Of a stretch of DNA of 64,000 bases, positions 25,520-34,490 are shown piece after piece; position 1 is the first letter of the stretch; every line of letters starts with the position of its first letter. The stretch comes from Flavobacterium psychrophilum (GTDB lineage: Bacteria > Bacteroidota > Bacteroidia > Flavobacteriales > Flavobacteriaceae): positions 158,481 through 222,480 of the forward strand of contig CAMCVA010000001.1 in assembly GCA_945879625.1 (NCBI GenBank), given 5' to 3'. The notes under the pieces were generated by a model. It saw only the letters and a program-made list of their open reading frames with translations, was not told the DNA's origin and ran no database searches. A program made the position numbers and the translations under genes.

Positions 25520-26590
25520 TTGACCTCAAAATCTTACCCTAATGCTGTGCTAGTTGCTCCCTTAAATTGGGGATTAGGACATGCCACGCGTTGTATTCCT
25601 ATAATTAACGCTTTACTCGAAAACAACTTTACACCAATCATTGCCTCAGATGGTGTAGCCTTGCAATTGCTTAAAAAGGAATTTCCAAGTTTACTTTGTT
25701 TAGAATTGCCGGCGTACCAAATAGAATATCCCGAAGAAGGCGCCGCGTTTAAATGGAAAATGATCCAGCAGTTGCCCAAAATTTTAGAGGCACTGATGTA
25801 CGAAAAGAAAATTGTGAAAACATGGGTAAAAAAATACAATCTATGCGGCATTATATCGGATAACCGATTGGGCGTGCGATCCAAAAAAATCCCTTCGGTT
25901 TTCATCACGCATCAACTTCGGGTGCTTACCGGATCAACCACTTGGTTTTCCTCGACTTTACATCAAAATTTCATGCAAAAGTTTAACGAAATTTGGGTGC
26001 CTGATTTTGCCGATGAAATCAATCTATCAGGTAAAATGGGGCATACAAAAAACAAATTTCATCACACAAAATACATTGGCCCGTTGAGCCGATTTACCAA
26101 AAAAGAAGTCCCTATAAAATATGACATTATGGTGCTTTTGTCTGGCCCTGAACCGCAACGTGGGTTTTTAGAAATTCAACTGCGGGAACAACTGCAAGAG
26201 TATTCGGGTAAATTGCTGTTTGTGGGAGGAAAAGTAGAAGCCGAACAAAAAAAGTTTGTGTTGGGTTCTCACACTTATTTTAATTACATGACCAGCACGC
26301 AATTGGAACTAGCCATTCAAGAAAGTGCGCTCATATTATGTCGATCGGGCTACACTACCCTAATGGATTTGGTGAAACTAGACAAAAAAGCATTTTTTAT
26401 TCCTACGCCAGGACAGTTTGAGCAGGAGTATCTCGCCAAAAAATTAAAAAAAGCAGGGCTATTTCCTTTTGCCAAACAAAGTCAGTTTAAGCTAGAAAAT
26501 TTGTTGGAAGTTGATTTGTATAAAAATCCCCTTTGGAGTGACCAGCCAATTAATTGGAAAAATTTATTGTGCCTTTTTGAGCGTGAATGA
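25520..26590 (+). CDS. Predicted glycosyltransferase, MurG/GT28-like
   Basis: 356 residues from a TTG at 25520; no ATG is available before the conserved start VLVAPLNWGLGHATRCIPII (about 10-29), and a GTG at 25547 is an alternative. The GHATR loop near the N-terminus and the C-terminal CRSGYTTLMDL (about 275) and TPGQFEQEYLAK motifs resemble the GT-B glycosyltransferases of the MurG/GT28 group. Donor and acceptor are unknown. It overlaps the 3' end of the convergent histidine kinase gene by 27 bp (26564-26590). Confidence 0.82.
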   Translation: MTSKSYPNAVLVAPLNWGLGHATRCIPIINALLENNFTPIIASDGVALQLLKKEFPSLLCLELPAYQIEYPEEGAAFKWKMIQQLPKILEALMYEKKIVKTWVKKYNLCGIISDNRLGVRSKKIPSVFITHQLRVLTGSTTWFSSTLHQNFMQKFNEIWVPDFADEINLSGKMGHTKNKFHHTKYIGPLSRFTKKEVPIKYDIMVLLSGPEPQRGFLEIQLREQLQEYSGKLLFVGGKVEAEQKKFVLGSHTYFNYMTSTQLELAIQESALILCRSGYTTLMDLVKLDKKAFFIPTPGQFEQEYLAKKLKKAGLFPFAKQSQFKLENLLEVDLYKNPLWSDQPINWKNLLCLFERE

Positions 26591-27601
26591 AAATTCTGAA
26601 CCCTGACCTGGTTCGCTTTCTACGTAGATTTTTTGTTCGTGCGCTTCGATAATGTGTTTCACAATTGATAAGCCCAAACCAGAACCTCCAGCGTCGCGTG
26701 AGCCCGAAGTGTCAACTCGGAAAAAACGTTCAAATAAACGAGGGATGTATTGTGGGGCAATTCCTTCTCCATCATCTTTTATGCGGACCAACAATAAATT
26801 TTTAGTGAGTTGCTCAACGCCTACTTCAGTCGTGCCTTTGTCTTTTCCGTATTTTATTGAATTTACGATCAGATTAATCAAAACTTGTTCGATTTTTTCT
26901 TTGTCAGCATCTACATAAAAGGACTTACTGTATTTCATGTCAAACATCAGAATAATGTCTTTTTTGGACGCCTTCATTTCTAATAAGTCAAACACGTCTT
27001 GCACCAGCGGTATGATGTCAAATTTTGTGGTATTGAGTTCTACATTACCCACCTCTAGCTTGGTAATCATGTCTAAATCTTCCACGATTCTGATGAGCCG
27101 TTCAACCCCTTTTTCAGCACGTTCCAAATAATTTTGGCGCATGGTTTTATCTTTCATTCCGCTGTCAATGAGGGTGGAAAGATAGCCTTGCACGGTAAAG
27201 AGTGGGGTTTTTAATTCGTGCGACACATTGCCTAAAAATTCTCGGCGGTATTTTTCTCGCCCCTTAAGCATCTCAATTTCTAACTTCTTGTTGGTAGCAA
27301 ATTTCTTTACTTCTCGACTCAATGTGTCCATGTCGGTGGTTACCGATACTTTGCTAAACGAGGTAGAATCGAGCAAACTCACATCGTCGTATATTTTCTT
27401 TACTCGCTGATAGATAAATCGCTCCACGCGGAATTGAATGATAAAAGCAGAAACAAGAAAAAGGAGGAAAACAAATACCGCAAGGGTATACGCAGAAAAG
27501 GGAACTAATTTAAAACAAATTAATCCTAATAAAGCACTTGTTATACTGAGGTATAGTGCAGTGATTACTGCAAACCTATATGTTTTTGAAAGTCTTACCA
27601 C
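26564..27601 (-). CDS. Membrane sensor histidine kinase, PhoR-like
   Basis: 345 residues. Two N-terminal membrane segments (about 10-60) enclose almost no periplasmic loop. The H-box REFLGNVSHELKTPLFTVQGYL (about 123-144, phosphorylated His), N-box INLIVNSIKYGKD, G1 KDDGEGIAP and G2 GSGLGLSIVKHI follow in order, so both DHp and CA domains look intact. It pairs with the response regulator immediately upstream on the same strand (27602). The likely role is phosphate or envelope sensing by analogy with PhoR, not shown by the sequence. Its end overlaps the glycosyltransferase gene. Confidence 0.93.
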   Translation of the reverse strand: MVRLSKTYRFAVITALYLSITSALLGLICFKLVPFSAYTLAVFVFLLFLVSAFIIQFRVERFIYQRVKKIYDDVSLLDSTSFSKVSVTTDMDTLSREVKKFATNKKLEIEMLKGREKYRREFLGNVSHELKTPLFTVQGYLSTLIDSGMKDKTMRQNYLERAEKGVERLIRIVEDLDMITKLEVGNVELNTTKFDIIPLVQDVFDLLEMKASKKDIILMFDMKYSKSFYVDADKEKIEQVLINLIVNSIKYGKDKGTTEVGVEQLTKNLLLVRIKDDGEGIAPQYIPRLFERFFRVDTSGSRDAGGSGLGLSIVKHIIEAHEQKIYVESEPGQGSEFSFTLKKAQ

Positions 27602-28288
27602 CTATATTTCAAACTTGTACCCTACTCCCTTTAATGTTTTGAAATATTCTTCGCCTATTTTTTCACGTAATTTTCGGATGTGTACGTCAATGGTTCTTCC
27701 GCCAACCACAACTTCATTTCCCCATACTTTTTCTAGAATTTCTTCTCGATTAAATACTTTTCCAGGTTTTGAAGCCAATAAATAAAACAACTCAAATTCT
27801 TTTCTAGGCAACACAATTTCGGTTTTGTTGTGCACTATTTTGTATTCTTCCCGATTTATTTCGATAGAACCAACAAATAAGGTTTGGCTGTTGGCTGCCT
27901 CGTTAGATTTTAATCGACGGAGTAAGGCTTTCACCTTGCTTACAAGCAATTTAGGCTTGATCGGTTTGGTAATGTAGTCATCGGCGCCTGCTTCAAAGCC
28001 AGCAACTTGGGAATAATCTTCACTTCGCGCTGTGAGAAACGTGATGATTACCTGTTCCATTTTGGGCAATTTCCGAATTAATTCACAGGCTTCAATTCCA
28101 TCCATTTCTGGCATCATGACATCAAGAATAATCAATTGTGGCAATTCTTTTTTGGCCATTTCAACGGCTTCTTTCCCGTTTGATGCCGTTATAATTTTGT
28201 ACCCTTCTTGACTCAAGTTATAGCCAACAATTTCGAGGATATCCGGCTCATCATCTACCAATAATATTTTGATGTCTTTCTTTTTCAT
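27602..28288 (-). CDS. OmpR/PhoB-family response regulator
   Basis: 228 residues. The receiver domain (1-120) has the acidic pocket LLVDDEPD, the phospho-acceptor Asp in LIILDVMMPEMDG, Thr in FLTARSED and Lys in YITKPIKP. The C-terminal winged-helix (about 135-228) shows LPRKEFELFYLLASKPGKVF and GGRTIDVHIRKLREKIG. It is the first gene of the two-component operon, with the kinase starting directly after its stop. A -7-like TATATTTA is at 28318-28325 on the minus strand. Confidence 0.96.
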   Translation of the reverse strand: MKKKDIKILLVDDEPDILEIVGYNLSQEGYKIITASNGKEAVEMAKKELPQLIILDVMMPEMDGIEACELIRKLPKMEQVIITFLTARSEDYSQVAGFEAGADDYITKPIKPKLLVSKVKALLRRLKSNEAANSQTLFVGSIEINREEYKIVHNKTEIVLPRKEFELFYLLASKPGKVFNREEILEKVWGNEVVVGGRTIDVHIRKLREKIGEEYFKTLKGVGYKFEI

Positions 28289-28317
28289 GGGAAGTCAAAA
28301 TTGCTTTTTAGTGAGTG

Positions 28318-28325
28318 TAAATATA
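28318..28325 (-). promoter_or_regulatory. -7-like promoter element of the two-component operon
   Basis: TATATTTA on the minus strand, one mismatch to TAnnTTTG, 30 nt before the regulator ATG. The 189-bp divergent region up to 28477 otherwise shows no clear structure. Confidence 0.4.
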
Positions 28326-28451
28326 CATATTATACAAGTTGACTATTGTGCTTAACAGTAATTTAATCTTGTAACCTTTTGATAACAAAGCAATAAGTTT
28401 TGTAGATTATAAAAAAACGCCCAACTCATCCTGCGTTAACAGTTAATTTTA

Positions 28452-28459
28452 TATATTTG
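28452..28459 (+). promoter_or_regulatory. -7 promoter element of the small T9SS protein gene
   Basis: TATATTTG, perfect consensus, 17 nt before the ATG at 28477. Confidence 0.6.
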
Positions 28460-28476
28460 ACCCAATTAATTTTTCC

Positions 28477-28797
28477 ATGGCTAAAAATATTTTTTTAATC
28501 CTTCTACTTGTGCTAACCGGCAGTTTTGCTGCGTTTGCTCAAGAAAACAAACTGCAACCCGGTGTTGCCGAAGGATTGAGTTTTTACCCCAATCCGGTGA
28601 ACAACGGAAAAATATACCTGACTTCTAAAACTTCTTTAGACAAAGAAATCATCATTTTTGATGTCTTGGGCAAAAAAGTTTTTCAAAATACCGTCTCTTC
28701 CAAAGAGATTTCACTGGCCAATTTAATGCCCGGCGTGTACATTATCAAATTGCGCGAAGGCGAACTTACTACTACCAGAAAGCTGATTATCAAATAA
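28477..28797 (+). CDS. Minimal T9SS type A sorting-domain protein
   Basis: 106 residues. A Sec signal peptide ends at about GSFAAFAQ (residue 23). After a linker of only about 10 residues the type A sorting domain begins (GLSFYPNPVNNGKIYLTS, FDVLGKKVF, LMPGVYIIKLREG, TTTRKLIIK). There is thus almost no passenger between export signal and T9SS signal. It could be a surface structural peptide, a remnant of a larger cargo, or a CTD released to regulate secretion; the sequence does not decide. It has its own promoter and is divergent from the two-component operon. Confidence 0.85.
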   Translation: MAKNIFLILLLVLTGSFAAFAQENKLQPGVAEGLSFYPNPVNNGKIYLTSKTSLDKEIIIFDVLGKKVFQNTVSSKEISLANLMPGVYIIKLREGELTTTRKLIIK

Positions 28798-28869
28798 TCA
28801 TCCCAAAACACACAACAATTTCTTGTTTATATATTTATACAAATCACAAAACTATGTTGAATTTGTTAG

Positions 28870-28877
28870 TATCTTTG
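28870..28877 (+). promoter_or_regulatory. -7 promoter element of the 574-residue T9SS protein gene
   Basis: TATCTTTG, full match to TAnnTTTG, 28 nt before the ATG at 28906. Confidence 0.55.
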
Positions 28878-28905
28878 TCGTCTAATTTTTTAAAATTTTA
28901 TTAAA

Positions 28906-30630
28906 ATGAAAAAACTTTACATTCTAGTTTCATTGGTTATTAGCACTGTGACATTTGCACAGACTTTCTTCTCAGAAAATATGGGAACACCAACTGGAAA
29001 CACCTTGATTGCTACTTATGCTTCGGGAACTGCTCCTGCAACTTTTCAAAATTCTCCTGCAATTACCTATACCGGGACAAGCGATGTTAGAACTTCCTTA
29101 GCTTCATCTGGATACAACGGCGCATCTGCTTCTGGAAATGTATTTATTAATGCCATAGATGAATTTTTTCAAATTGACGGATTAAATAGCTCCGCTTATT
29201 TATCTAGCGATATTCAACTTTCTTTTGGAATTAACACACCTACTGCTGTTACTAATGTTTTAATTATCGAAGTAAGTACAGATGCAACTAACTGGACTCC
29301 TATAACCTATACTCCTACTGGACTTGGGTGGACTTTAGCAACAATAAGTGGTGGAGTGATTCCATCATCATCGACACTTTCAATTCGTTTCAGATCTACA
29401 ACAATTCTGCAGTACAGAATTGATGACGTAAAATTGAGTAATGTTTCTGCTTCTTGCACCTTGTCTTTGGGTACTGTAACTGCTGCTTGTGATGCATCTA
29501 CATTAGGAACTGATACCTATACCGCTACCATTCCTTATACTGGTGGTGGTAATGCAGCCTACAGCATTGTGCCAAATGCAGGAACTATTGGTGGAGACAA
29601 TCCAACTTCAGTAGCTGCTGGAAACATTACCGTTTCTGGAATTCCTGAAGGAACTGCGTTTAGCGTAACAATTACTGGTGGAACTTGTAATTTATCGGCA
29701 AACATCAATTCACCCGACTGTAAACCAATCAATCCTTTACCATACAGTGAGCCTTTTAATTACGCCGCCGGAACAGCTTTAGGAAATTCACAAATGTGGG
29801 CCAATCAAAACTCTGGAGATAATATTGCTGTAGTAGCTGGCAACCTAACGTATGCCAACTTTCCTAATGTGAGCGGAAACTCAATTTCATTTACTGGAGC
29901 AGGAATTGATTGTTTTACTCCTTTTATTACTACTTCAACGGGTGCTGTTTACGCCTCATTTATGCTAAACATTACCAATATGGACAACGTAACTGTTGAT
30001 CTTACAGAGACTTATTTTGTTGGGGTTACAGATGCTACTAAATCATACAAATCTAGAATGTTCTTTAAGAAAAACGGAACACAATACCAATTGGGTTTTG
30101 ATACTCTAAATGTAACAACCAATTATGACGCGGCCGTGTACAATACAGGTGACGTACTATTTATTGTTATGGGGTATGATTTTGGAACCAACCTGTTAAG
30201 CGCTTGGATCAATCCAAATTTGAGCACATTTACTGCTGCTACTCCGGCTACATTAACTGCTACTCCGGCGGTAGCTTTTACTGATTTAGGCGGATTCATT
30301 ATTCGTCAAGACGCTGATGCAAAAACACCAACTATGATCCTTGACGAGTTGCGTATCAACACCACAGTTGAAGGATTATTAGCAGTAAATGCTCCTGCTA
30401 TCAAAGGATTAAAAGTATATCCAAACCCTGTGACAAACGGAAGATTATCCATCGAAACTAATGCAAATGCTACAAAAGCTATCGCTATTTATGATGTGTT
30501 AGGAAAACAAGTTTTAGGCACCGTAACAAACGAAAACACGATTGACGTGAGCACGTTACAAGCTGGAATCTATGTAATTAAAATTACAGAAGCTGGTAAA
30601 ACCGCTACTCAAAAATTGGTTGTAGAGTAA
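28906..30630 (+). CDS. Secreted T9SS type A sorting-domain protein
   Basis: 574 residues. Signal peptide MKKLYILVSLVISTVTFAQ. An N-terminal beta-rich module (about 20-180) ends LQYRIDDVKLSN, as in the choice-of-anchor/lectin-like modules of Bacteroidota cargo. A CxxC-containing Ig-like part (about 184-275) and a second jelly-roll/lectin-like region (about 285-495) follow. The latter has SYKSRMFFKKNGTQYQLGF and MILDELRINTT, like LamG-type domains. The sorting domain (KGLKVYPNPVTNGRLSI to TQKLVVE) closes it. Expected on the cell surface or outside. A terminator follows at 30651. Confidence 0.88.
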   Translation: MKKLYILVSLVISTVTFAQTFFSENMGTPTGNTLIATYASGTAPATFQNSPAITYTGTSDVRTSLASSGYNGASASGNVFINAIDEFFQIDGLNSSAYLSSDIQLSFGINTPTAVTNVLIIEVSTDATNWTPITYTPTGLGWTLATISGGVIPSSSTLSIRFRSTTILQYRIDDVKLSNVSASCTLSLGTVTAACDASTLGTDTYTATIPYTGGGNAAYSIVPNAGTIGGDNPTSVAAGNITVSGIPEGTAFSVTITGGTCNLSANINSPDCKPINPLPYSEPFNYAAGTALGNSQMWANQNSGDNIAVVAGNLTYANFPNVSGNSISFTGAGIDCFTPFITTSTGAVYASFMLNITNMDNVTVDLTETYFVGVTDATKSYKSRMFFKKNGTQYQLGFDTLNVTTNYDAAVYNTGDVLFIVMGYDFGTNLLSAWINPNLSTFTAATPATLTATPAVAFTDLGGFIIRQDADAKTPTMILDELRINTTVEGLLAVNAPAIKGLKVYPNPVTNGRLSIETNANATKAIAIYDVLGKQVLGTVTNENTIDVSTLQAGIYVIKITEAGKTATQKLVVE

Positions 30631-30650
30631 TCTCTACCCACTCCCATTCT

Positions 30651-30681
30651 AAAAAGCTCCGCAGTTTGTGGAGCTTTTTTA
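30651..30681 (+). terminator. Rho-independent terminator of the T9SS protein gene
   Basis: AAAAAGCTCC / GGAGCTTTTT 10-bp stem, 9-nt loop and a T run, 20 bp after the stop. Confidence 0.9.
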
Positions 30682-30729
30682 GTTTTAACCCCTGCCTTCC
30701 GTATATTTGTGTCCGATAAAAACTAGCTT

Positions 30730-31710
30730 GTGACTTCCCTAATGGACATTTTCTCGATCTACTCTGCCAAGCAATTTGAAAAGCTAGCGCTCAAAACCTT
30801 TCGGCACCAATATGATCATAACCTGGTGTATCGCAACTGGTGTGAGTTGATGAAGGCCGACAAACAAACAGTGAAGCGCATTGCTGATATTCCATTTTTA
30901 CCCATTTCGTTTTTTAAATCGCATTCCGTTATAGCGGGCGATTCCCCCATTGCCACAACTTTTCGAAGTAGCGGCACAACTGGCAGTACTACTAGTCAGC
31001 ACCACGTGACTGATTTGTCCCTATATGAAGCGAGTTACTTGAATGGCTTCGCCCAATTTTATGGTCACATCGAAAATTATACGGTATTGGCGTTATTGCC
31101 TTCCTATCTGGAGCGCAACGACTCTTCATTAATTTATATGGTGAAAGATTTGATTGCTAAATCAAACAAGACAGATTCGGGCTTCTATTTGCACAACTAC
31201 GACGAGCTCATTCAAACCTTAATTCGTCTGGATGAGTCTGGTGAAAACGTGTTGCTCATTGGAGTCACCTATGCTTTATTAGACCTCATCGAACAGCAGG
31301 CTTTCCAGTTAAAAAACACTATTATTATGGAAACCGGCGGCATGAAAGGCAAACGCAAAGAACTCATACGCGAAGAATTACATGACTTGCTCACCATAGG
31401 TTTTGGGGTATCAGCCATTCATTCTGAATATGGGATGACCGAGTTGTTGTCACAAGCCTATTCGCTTGGCGATGGTATTTTTGAGTGTCCACCCTGGATG
31501 CAAATTCACCTTCGCGACACCGAAGACGCGTTTAGTTATGTGGCCAACGGCAAAACCGGCGGCATCAACGTGATTGATTTAGCGAATTATAATTCGTGCT
31601 CGTTTATCGCCACACAAGATTTGGGCAAAAAGTACGCCAACGGCAGCTTTGAAGTCCTAGGCCGATTTGACGCCAGCGATACCCGAGGCTGCAATTTGAT
31701 GGTGCTTTAA
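30730..31710 (+). CDS. LuxE-like acyl-protein synthetase/acyltransferase
   Basis: 326 residues; ATG at 30742 (MDIFSIY) is an alternative to the in-frame start at 30730. It has the ANL-like phosphate loop FRSSGTTGSTTSQHHV (about 78-93), YTVLALLPSYLERNDSS, ETGGMKGKRKEL (about 205-216) and HSEYGMTELLSQAYS (about 238). This is the order seen in LuxE acyl-protein synthetases, which activate fatty acids as acyl-AMP. LuxC/LuxD partners are absent, so it is not part of a luminescence operon; a role in fatty-acid or lipid activation is inferred. It stands alone between a terminator and the convergent tyrS. Confidence 0.8.
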   Translation: MTSLMDIFSIYSAKQFEKLALKTFRHQYDHNLVYRNWCELMKADKQTVKRIADIPFLPISFFKSHSVIAGDSPIATTFRSSGTTGSTTSQHHVTDLSLYEASYLNGFAQFYGHIENYTVLALLPSYLERNDSSLIYMVKDLIAKSNKTDSGFYLHNYDELIQTLIRLDESGENVLLIGVTYALLDLIEQQAFQLKNTIIMETGGMKGKRKELIREELHDLLTIGFGVSAIHSEYGMTELLSQAYSLGDGIFECPPWMQIHLRDTEDAFSYVANGKTGGINVIDLANYNSCSFIATQDLGKKYANGSFEVLGRFDASDTRGCNLMVL

Positions 31711-31717
31711 TGGCAAA

Positions 31718-33025
31718 CTAAACCACGCGCACAATAAAGTAGTTCTTTTTGCCGCGTTGCAACAATACAAATTGATTGTTAATTAGATCCTGAGCCGTCA
31801 CCTTATAATCTTCGGTTACTTTTTCTCGATTCACGGCAATCGAATTTTCGGTCAAGGCGCGACGTGCTTCCCCATTTGATTTTAAAAATCCGGTTTTCTC
31901 GTTTAACACGGTTATGATATCTAAGCCGTTTTCTAGTTCTGCTAGGGCAATCTCAGCCTGTGGGACGCCTTCAAAAACCTCTAAGAAAGTTTCCGTATCC
32001 AAGGCTTTTAGATCGTCAGAGGAGGCGTTTCCAAACAATATTCCCGAAGCTTGAATGGCTTTGGTCAAGGCTTCTGTGCCATGCACGAAGGTAGTCAACT
32101 CTTCTGCTAGTCGTTTTTGTAAGACGCGCAAATGCGGGGCCTCATGATGTGCTTCGATGAGCTCATTTACGGTGGCTTGGTCTAGAAATGTAAATATTTT
32201 GATGTATTTCTCGGCATCGACATCGGTGGTATTGATCCAAAACTGGTAGAATTTATACACCGAAGTTTTATCGGTAGTAAGCCACACATTTCCTCCCTCT
32301 GATTTGCCAAATTTAGAACCGTCGGCTTTGGTAACCAAGGGGCAGGTCATGGCATAGGCTTTGGCGCCTTCGCTCGAGGCATCGGCATTCATTCTGCGCA
32401 CCAATTCGGTACCGGTGGTGATATTTCCCCATTGGTCACTGCCACCCATTTGCAGTAAACAGCCGTAATGTTTGTGTAAATAATAAAAATCGAAGCCCTG
32501 AATCAATTGGTAGGTAAATTCAGTAAACGACATCCCTTCGCCTTCACCAGACAAGCGTTTCTTTACCGAATCTTTGGCCATCATGTAGTTTACAGTGATG
32601 CGTTTGCCTACTTCGCGCGCAAAATCGATAAAGGAAAAGGTCTTCATCCAATCGTAATTGTTGACTAAAATGGGAGCATTTGGACCTTGCGCGTTGAAAT
32701 CCAAAAATCGACCCAAGACCGCTTTGATGCCATTTAAATTGTGGTTAAGCGTAGCTTCGTCTAGCAAATTGCGTTCGTCTGATTTTCCGGACGGATCACC
32801 AATCATTCCGGTGGCACCCCCCACCAAAGCAATGGGTTTATGGCCAAATTTTTGTAAGTGAACCAACAAAACAATCGGAACCAAACTGCCAATGTGCAAG
32901 GAATCTGAAGTCGGGTCAAACCCAATATAAGTAGGAGTTGATTCTTTGAGTAATTGTTCTTCAGTGCCAGGCATCATGTCGTGCACTAAGCCACGCCATT
33001 GCAATTCTGCGATTAGGTTTTCCAT
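31718..33025 (-). CDS. tyrS: Tyrosyl-tRNA synthetase
   Basis: 435 residues, the bacterial TyrRS-type length. The class I HIGH motif appears as SLHIGSLVP (about 42-50) and KMSKS as [10 protein letters not shown] (about 233). TyrRS-specific [27 protein letters not shown] is present. A C-terminal S4-like RNA-binding domain (about 365-435) includes [16 protein letters not shown]. It charges tRNA-Tyr. A -7 element TATATTTG (33043-33050) lies 17 nt upstream of the ATG. It ends 7 bp from the LuxE-like gene, in convergent orientation. Confidence 0.97.
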   Translation of the reverse strand: MENLIAELQWRGLVHDMMPGTEEQLLKESTPTYIGFDPTSDSLHIGSLVPIVLLVHLQKFGHKPIALVGGATGMIGDPSGKSDERNLLDEATLNHNLNGIKAVLGRFLDFNAQGPNAPILVNNYDWMKTFSFIDFAREVGKRITVNYMMAKDSVKKRLSGEGEGMSFTEFTYQLIQGFDFYYLHKHYGCLLQMGGSDQWGNITTGTELVRRMNADASSEGAKAYAMTCPLVTKADGSKFGKSEGGNVWLTTDKTSVYKFYQFWINTTDVDAEKYIKIFTFLDQATVNELIEAHHEAPHLRVLQKRLAEELTTFVHGTEALTKAIQASGILFGNASSDDLKALDTETFLEVFEGVPQAEIALAELENGLDIITVLNEKTGFLKSNGEARRALTENSIAVNREKVTEDYKVTAQDLINNQFVLLQRGKKNYFIVRVV

Positions 33026-33042
33026 TTGGTTTCGGATTTGGG

Positions 33043-33050
33043 CAAATATA
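33043..33050 (-). promoter_or_regulatory. -7 promoter element of tyrS
   Basis: TATATTTG on the minus strand, perfect consensus. Confidence 0.6.
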
Positions 33051-33104
33051 GGCTTAATTGCATAATTTGAAAATGGAATTCCGGTAAAAATAGGACAAAC
33101 TCGT

Positions 33105-33112
33105 TATCTTTG
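33105..33112 (+). promoter_or_regulatory. -7 promoter element of the epimerase gene (leaderless geometry)
   Basis: TATCTTTG, full match to TAnnTTTG, only 4 nt before the ATG at 33117, so transcription should start at or next to the start codon. Confidence 0.55.
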
Positions 33113-33116
33113 CCGC

Positions 33117-34118
33117 ATGATTTTAGTCACGGGTGCCACCGGATTAGTAGGGGCTCATCTCCTGCTTCGTTTGCTTGAAAAAAAGCAAGCTGTTCGAGCT
33201 ATATACCGCAACAGCTCGTCTATTGCAAAAACAAAAGTGCTCTTTGAAAAACACAATCAACTCACTCTTTTTGAGCAAATTGAATGGATACAAGCCGATA
33301 TCACAGATCTGCCTCGATTAGAAATTGCCTTTCAAGAAATAAACCACGTTTATCATTCCGCCGGATTGATTTCGTTTGATCCATCAGACGAAGAAAAATT
33401 GCGCAAAATTAACATCGAAGGGACGGCCAATGTAGTCAACTTGTGCTTGGCGTTTGGCGTACAAAAACTCTGTTTTGTGAGTTCAATTTCCACCATTGGC
33501 GCTGCGCCGCTCCATTCTATGCCGTGCGACGAAAGCTGCGAATGGAATCCCGAATTGCCCCATACCGATTATGCGATTTCCAAATACGGTGCCGAAATGG
33601 AAATTTGGCGCGGCTATCAAGAAGGATTGGCTGTAGTTTTGGTGAATCCGGGGGTTATTCTAGGGCCCTACTTTTGGGAATCGGGCAGCGGAGAACTGTT
33701 TGCCAAAGTAGCGCAAAAATTTCCGTTTTATAGCTCCGGATCTACTGGGTTTATTGGCGTGACTGATGTGGTGCACACGATGATTCAACTCATGGAAAGT
33801 GCAATTTCTGGCGAACGATACATCTTAATTTCCGAAAATAAAACCTATGAGGCAGTACTGAAAGAAATTGCCCAAGCGATGAATAGTTCAATTCGCTGGA
33901 TGGCTATTCGCAAATGGATGGTGAGCTTGGCGTGGCGACTCGATGCATTAGCAGGAATTTTACTGGGGAAGAAAAGAGTATTGAGCAAACAATTGGCCCA
34001 AACCTTATTTGAGTCTACTTCCTATACGTCAGAAAAAATTAAGAAAGAACTGGGAATGGCGTTTAGTCCGATAAACCAAGTGATTCAGGAAACAGCAAGC
34101 GATTATCTGAAAGCTTAA
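33117..34118 (+). CDS. NAD-dependent epimerase/dehydratase (extended SDR)
   Basis: 333 residues. The Rossmann motif is VTGATGLVGAHLLLRLL (about 4-20, TGxxGxxG). The active site has YAISKYGAE (about 157-165, YxxxK) with Ser in FVSSISTIG. VNPGVILGPYFWESGSG follows. It resembles the extended SDRs related to dihydroflavonol reductase and 3-beta-HSD, so substrate could be a nucleotide sugar, lipid or steroid-like compound. It shares the palindromic TTAA stop (34115-34118) with the DUF4296 gene. Confidence 0.87.
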   Translation: MILVTGATGLVGAHLLLRLLEKKQAVRAIYRNSSSIAKTKVLFEKHNQLTLFEQIEWIQADITDLPRLEIAFQEINHVYHSAGLISFDPSDEEKLRKINIEGTANVVNLCLAFGVQKLCFVSSISTIGAAPLHSMPCDESCEWNPELPHTDYAISKYGAEMEIWRGYQEGLAVVLVNPGVILGPYFWESGSGELFAKVAQKFPFYSSGSTGFIGVTDVVHTMIQLMESAISGERYILISENKTYEAVLKEIAQAMNSSIRWMAIRKWMVSLAWRLDALAGILLGKKRVLSKQLAQTLFESTSYTSEKIKKELGMAFSPINQVIQETASDYLKA

Positions 34119-34486
34119 TTTGCTTTAGATTTTTGATCTCCCGCTTTTAATACCGCCGCTTCATATTTTTTCTTTTCGGCTTCTAATAGCTGATTTACTT
34201 TTTCGAACATTTTTTTATACCGCACCATATCGGCCGCATAATAGTGGTTGTTTTGAGCTAATTGTAAACTGTCCACCTGGTATTTTTTATAAATATACAC
34301 CTGGGAATTAATAGGATAATCGCGCGTAGTATTTAAGCTGTAGGACTTCATGGCGTCTATTACCGCAACATCATACAAAATAGAAATCATTTTGTCTTCT
34401 TCTATAAATTTTTCGGGTTTTTCAGACCCATTGGTACATGCTACCAGTCCCATTGCAATTGCAAATACTATTCCTAATTTTTTCAT
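34115..34486 (-). CDS. DUF4296 family lipoprotein
   Basis: 123 residues from the ATG at 34486 (MKKLGIVFAIAMGLVACTNG, lipobox LVAC). A start 15 codons upstream would overlap the dihydroorotase-like gene and spoil the signal peptide. The mature part (FIEEDKMISILYDVAVIDAMKS, YIYKKYQVDSLQLAQNNHYYA) matches DUF4296, a helical Bacteroidota lipoprotein family of unknown role. It starts 4 bp behind the dihydroorotase-like gene, so both are probably in one transcript, a synteny usual in flavobacteria. It shares the TTAA stop with the epimerase gene. Confidence 0.85.
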   Translation of the reverse strand: MKKLGIVFAIAMGLVACTNGSEKPEKFIEEDKMISILYDVAVIDAMKSYSLNTTRDYPINSQVYIYKKYQVDSLQLAQNNHYYAADMVRYKKMFEKVNQLLEAEKKKYEAAVLKAGDQKSKAN

Positions 34487-34490
34487 TTTA

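Noticed and set aside
25425..25529. Longer trmB reaching into the divergent glycosyltransferase gene.
   Set aside because: The extra residues are not TrmB-like and the GTG at 25424 gives the expected MGSKNKLKRF start.
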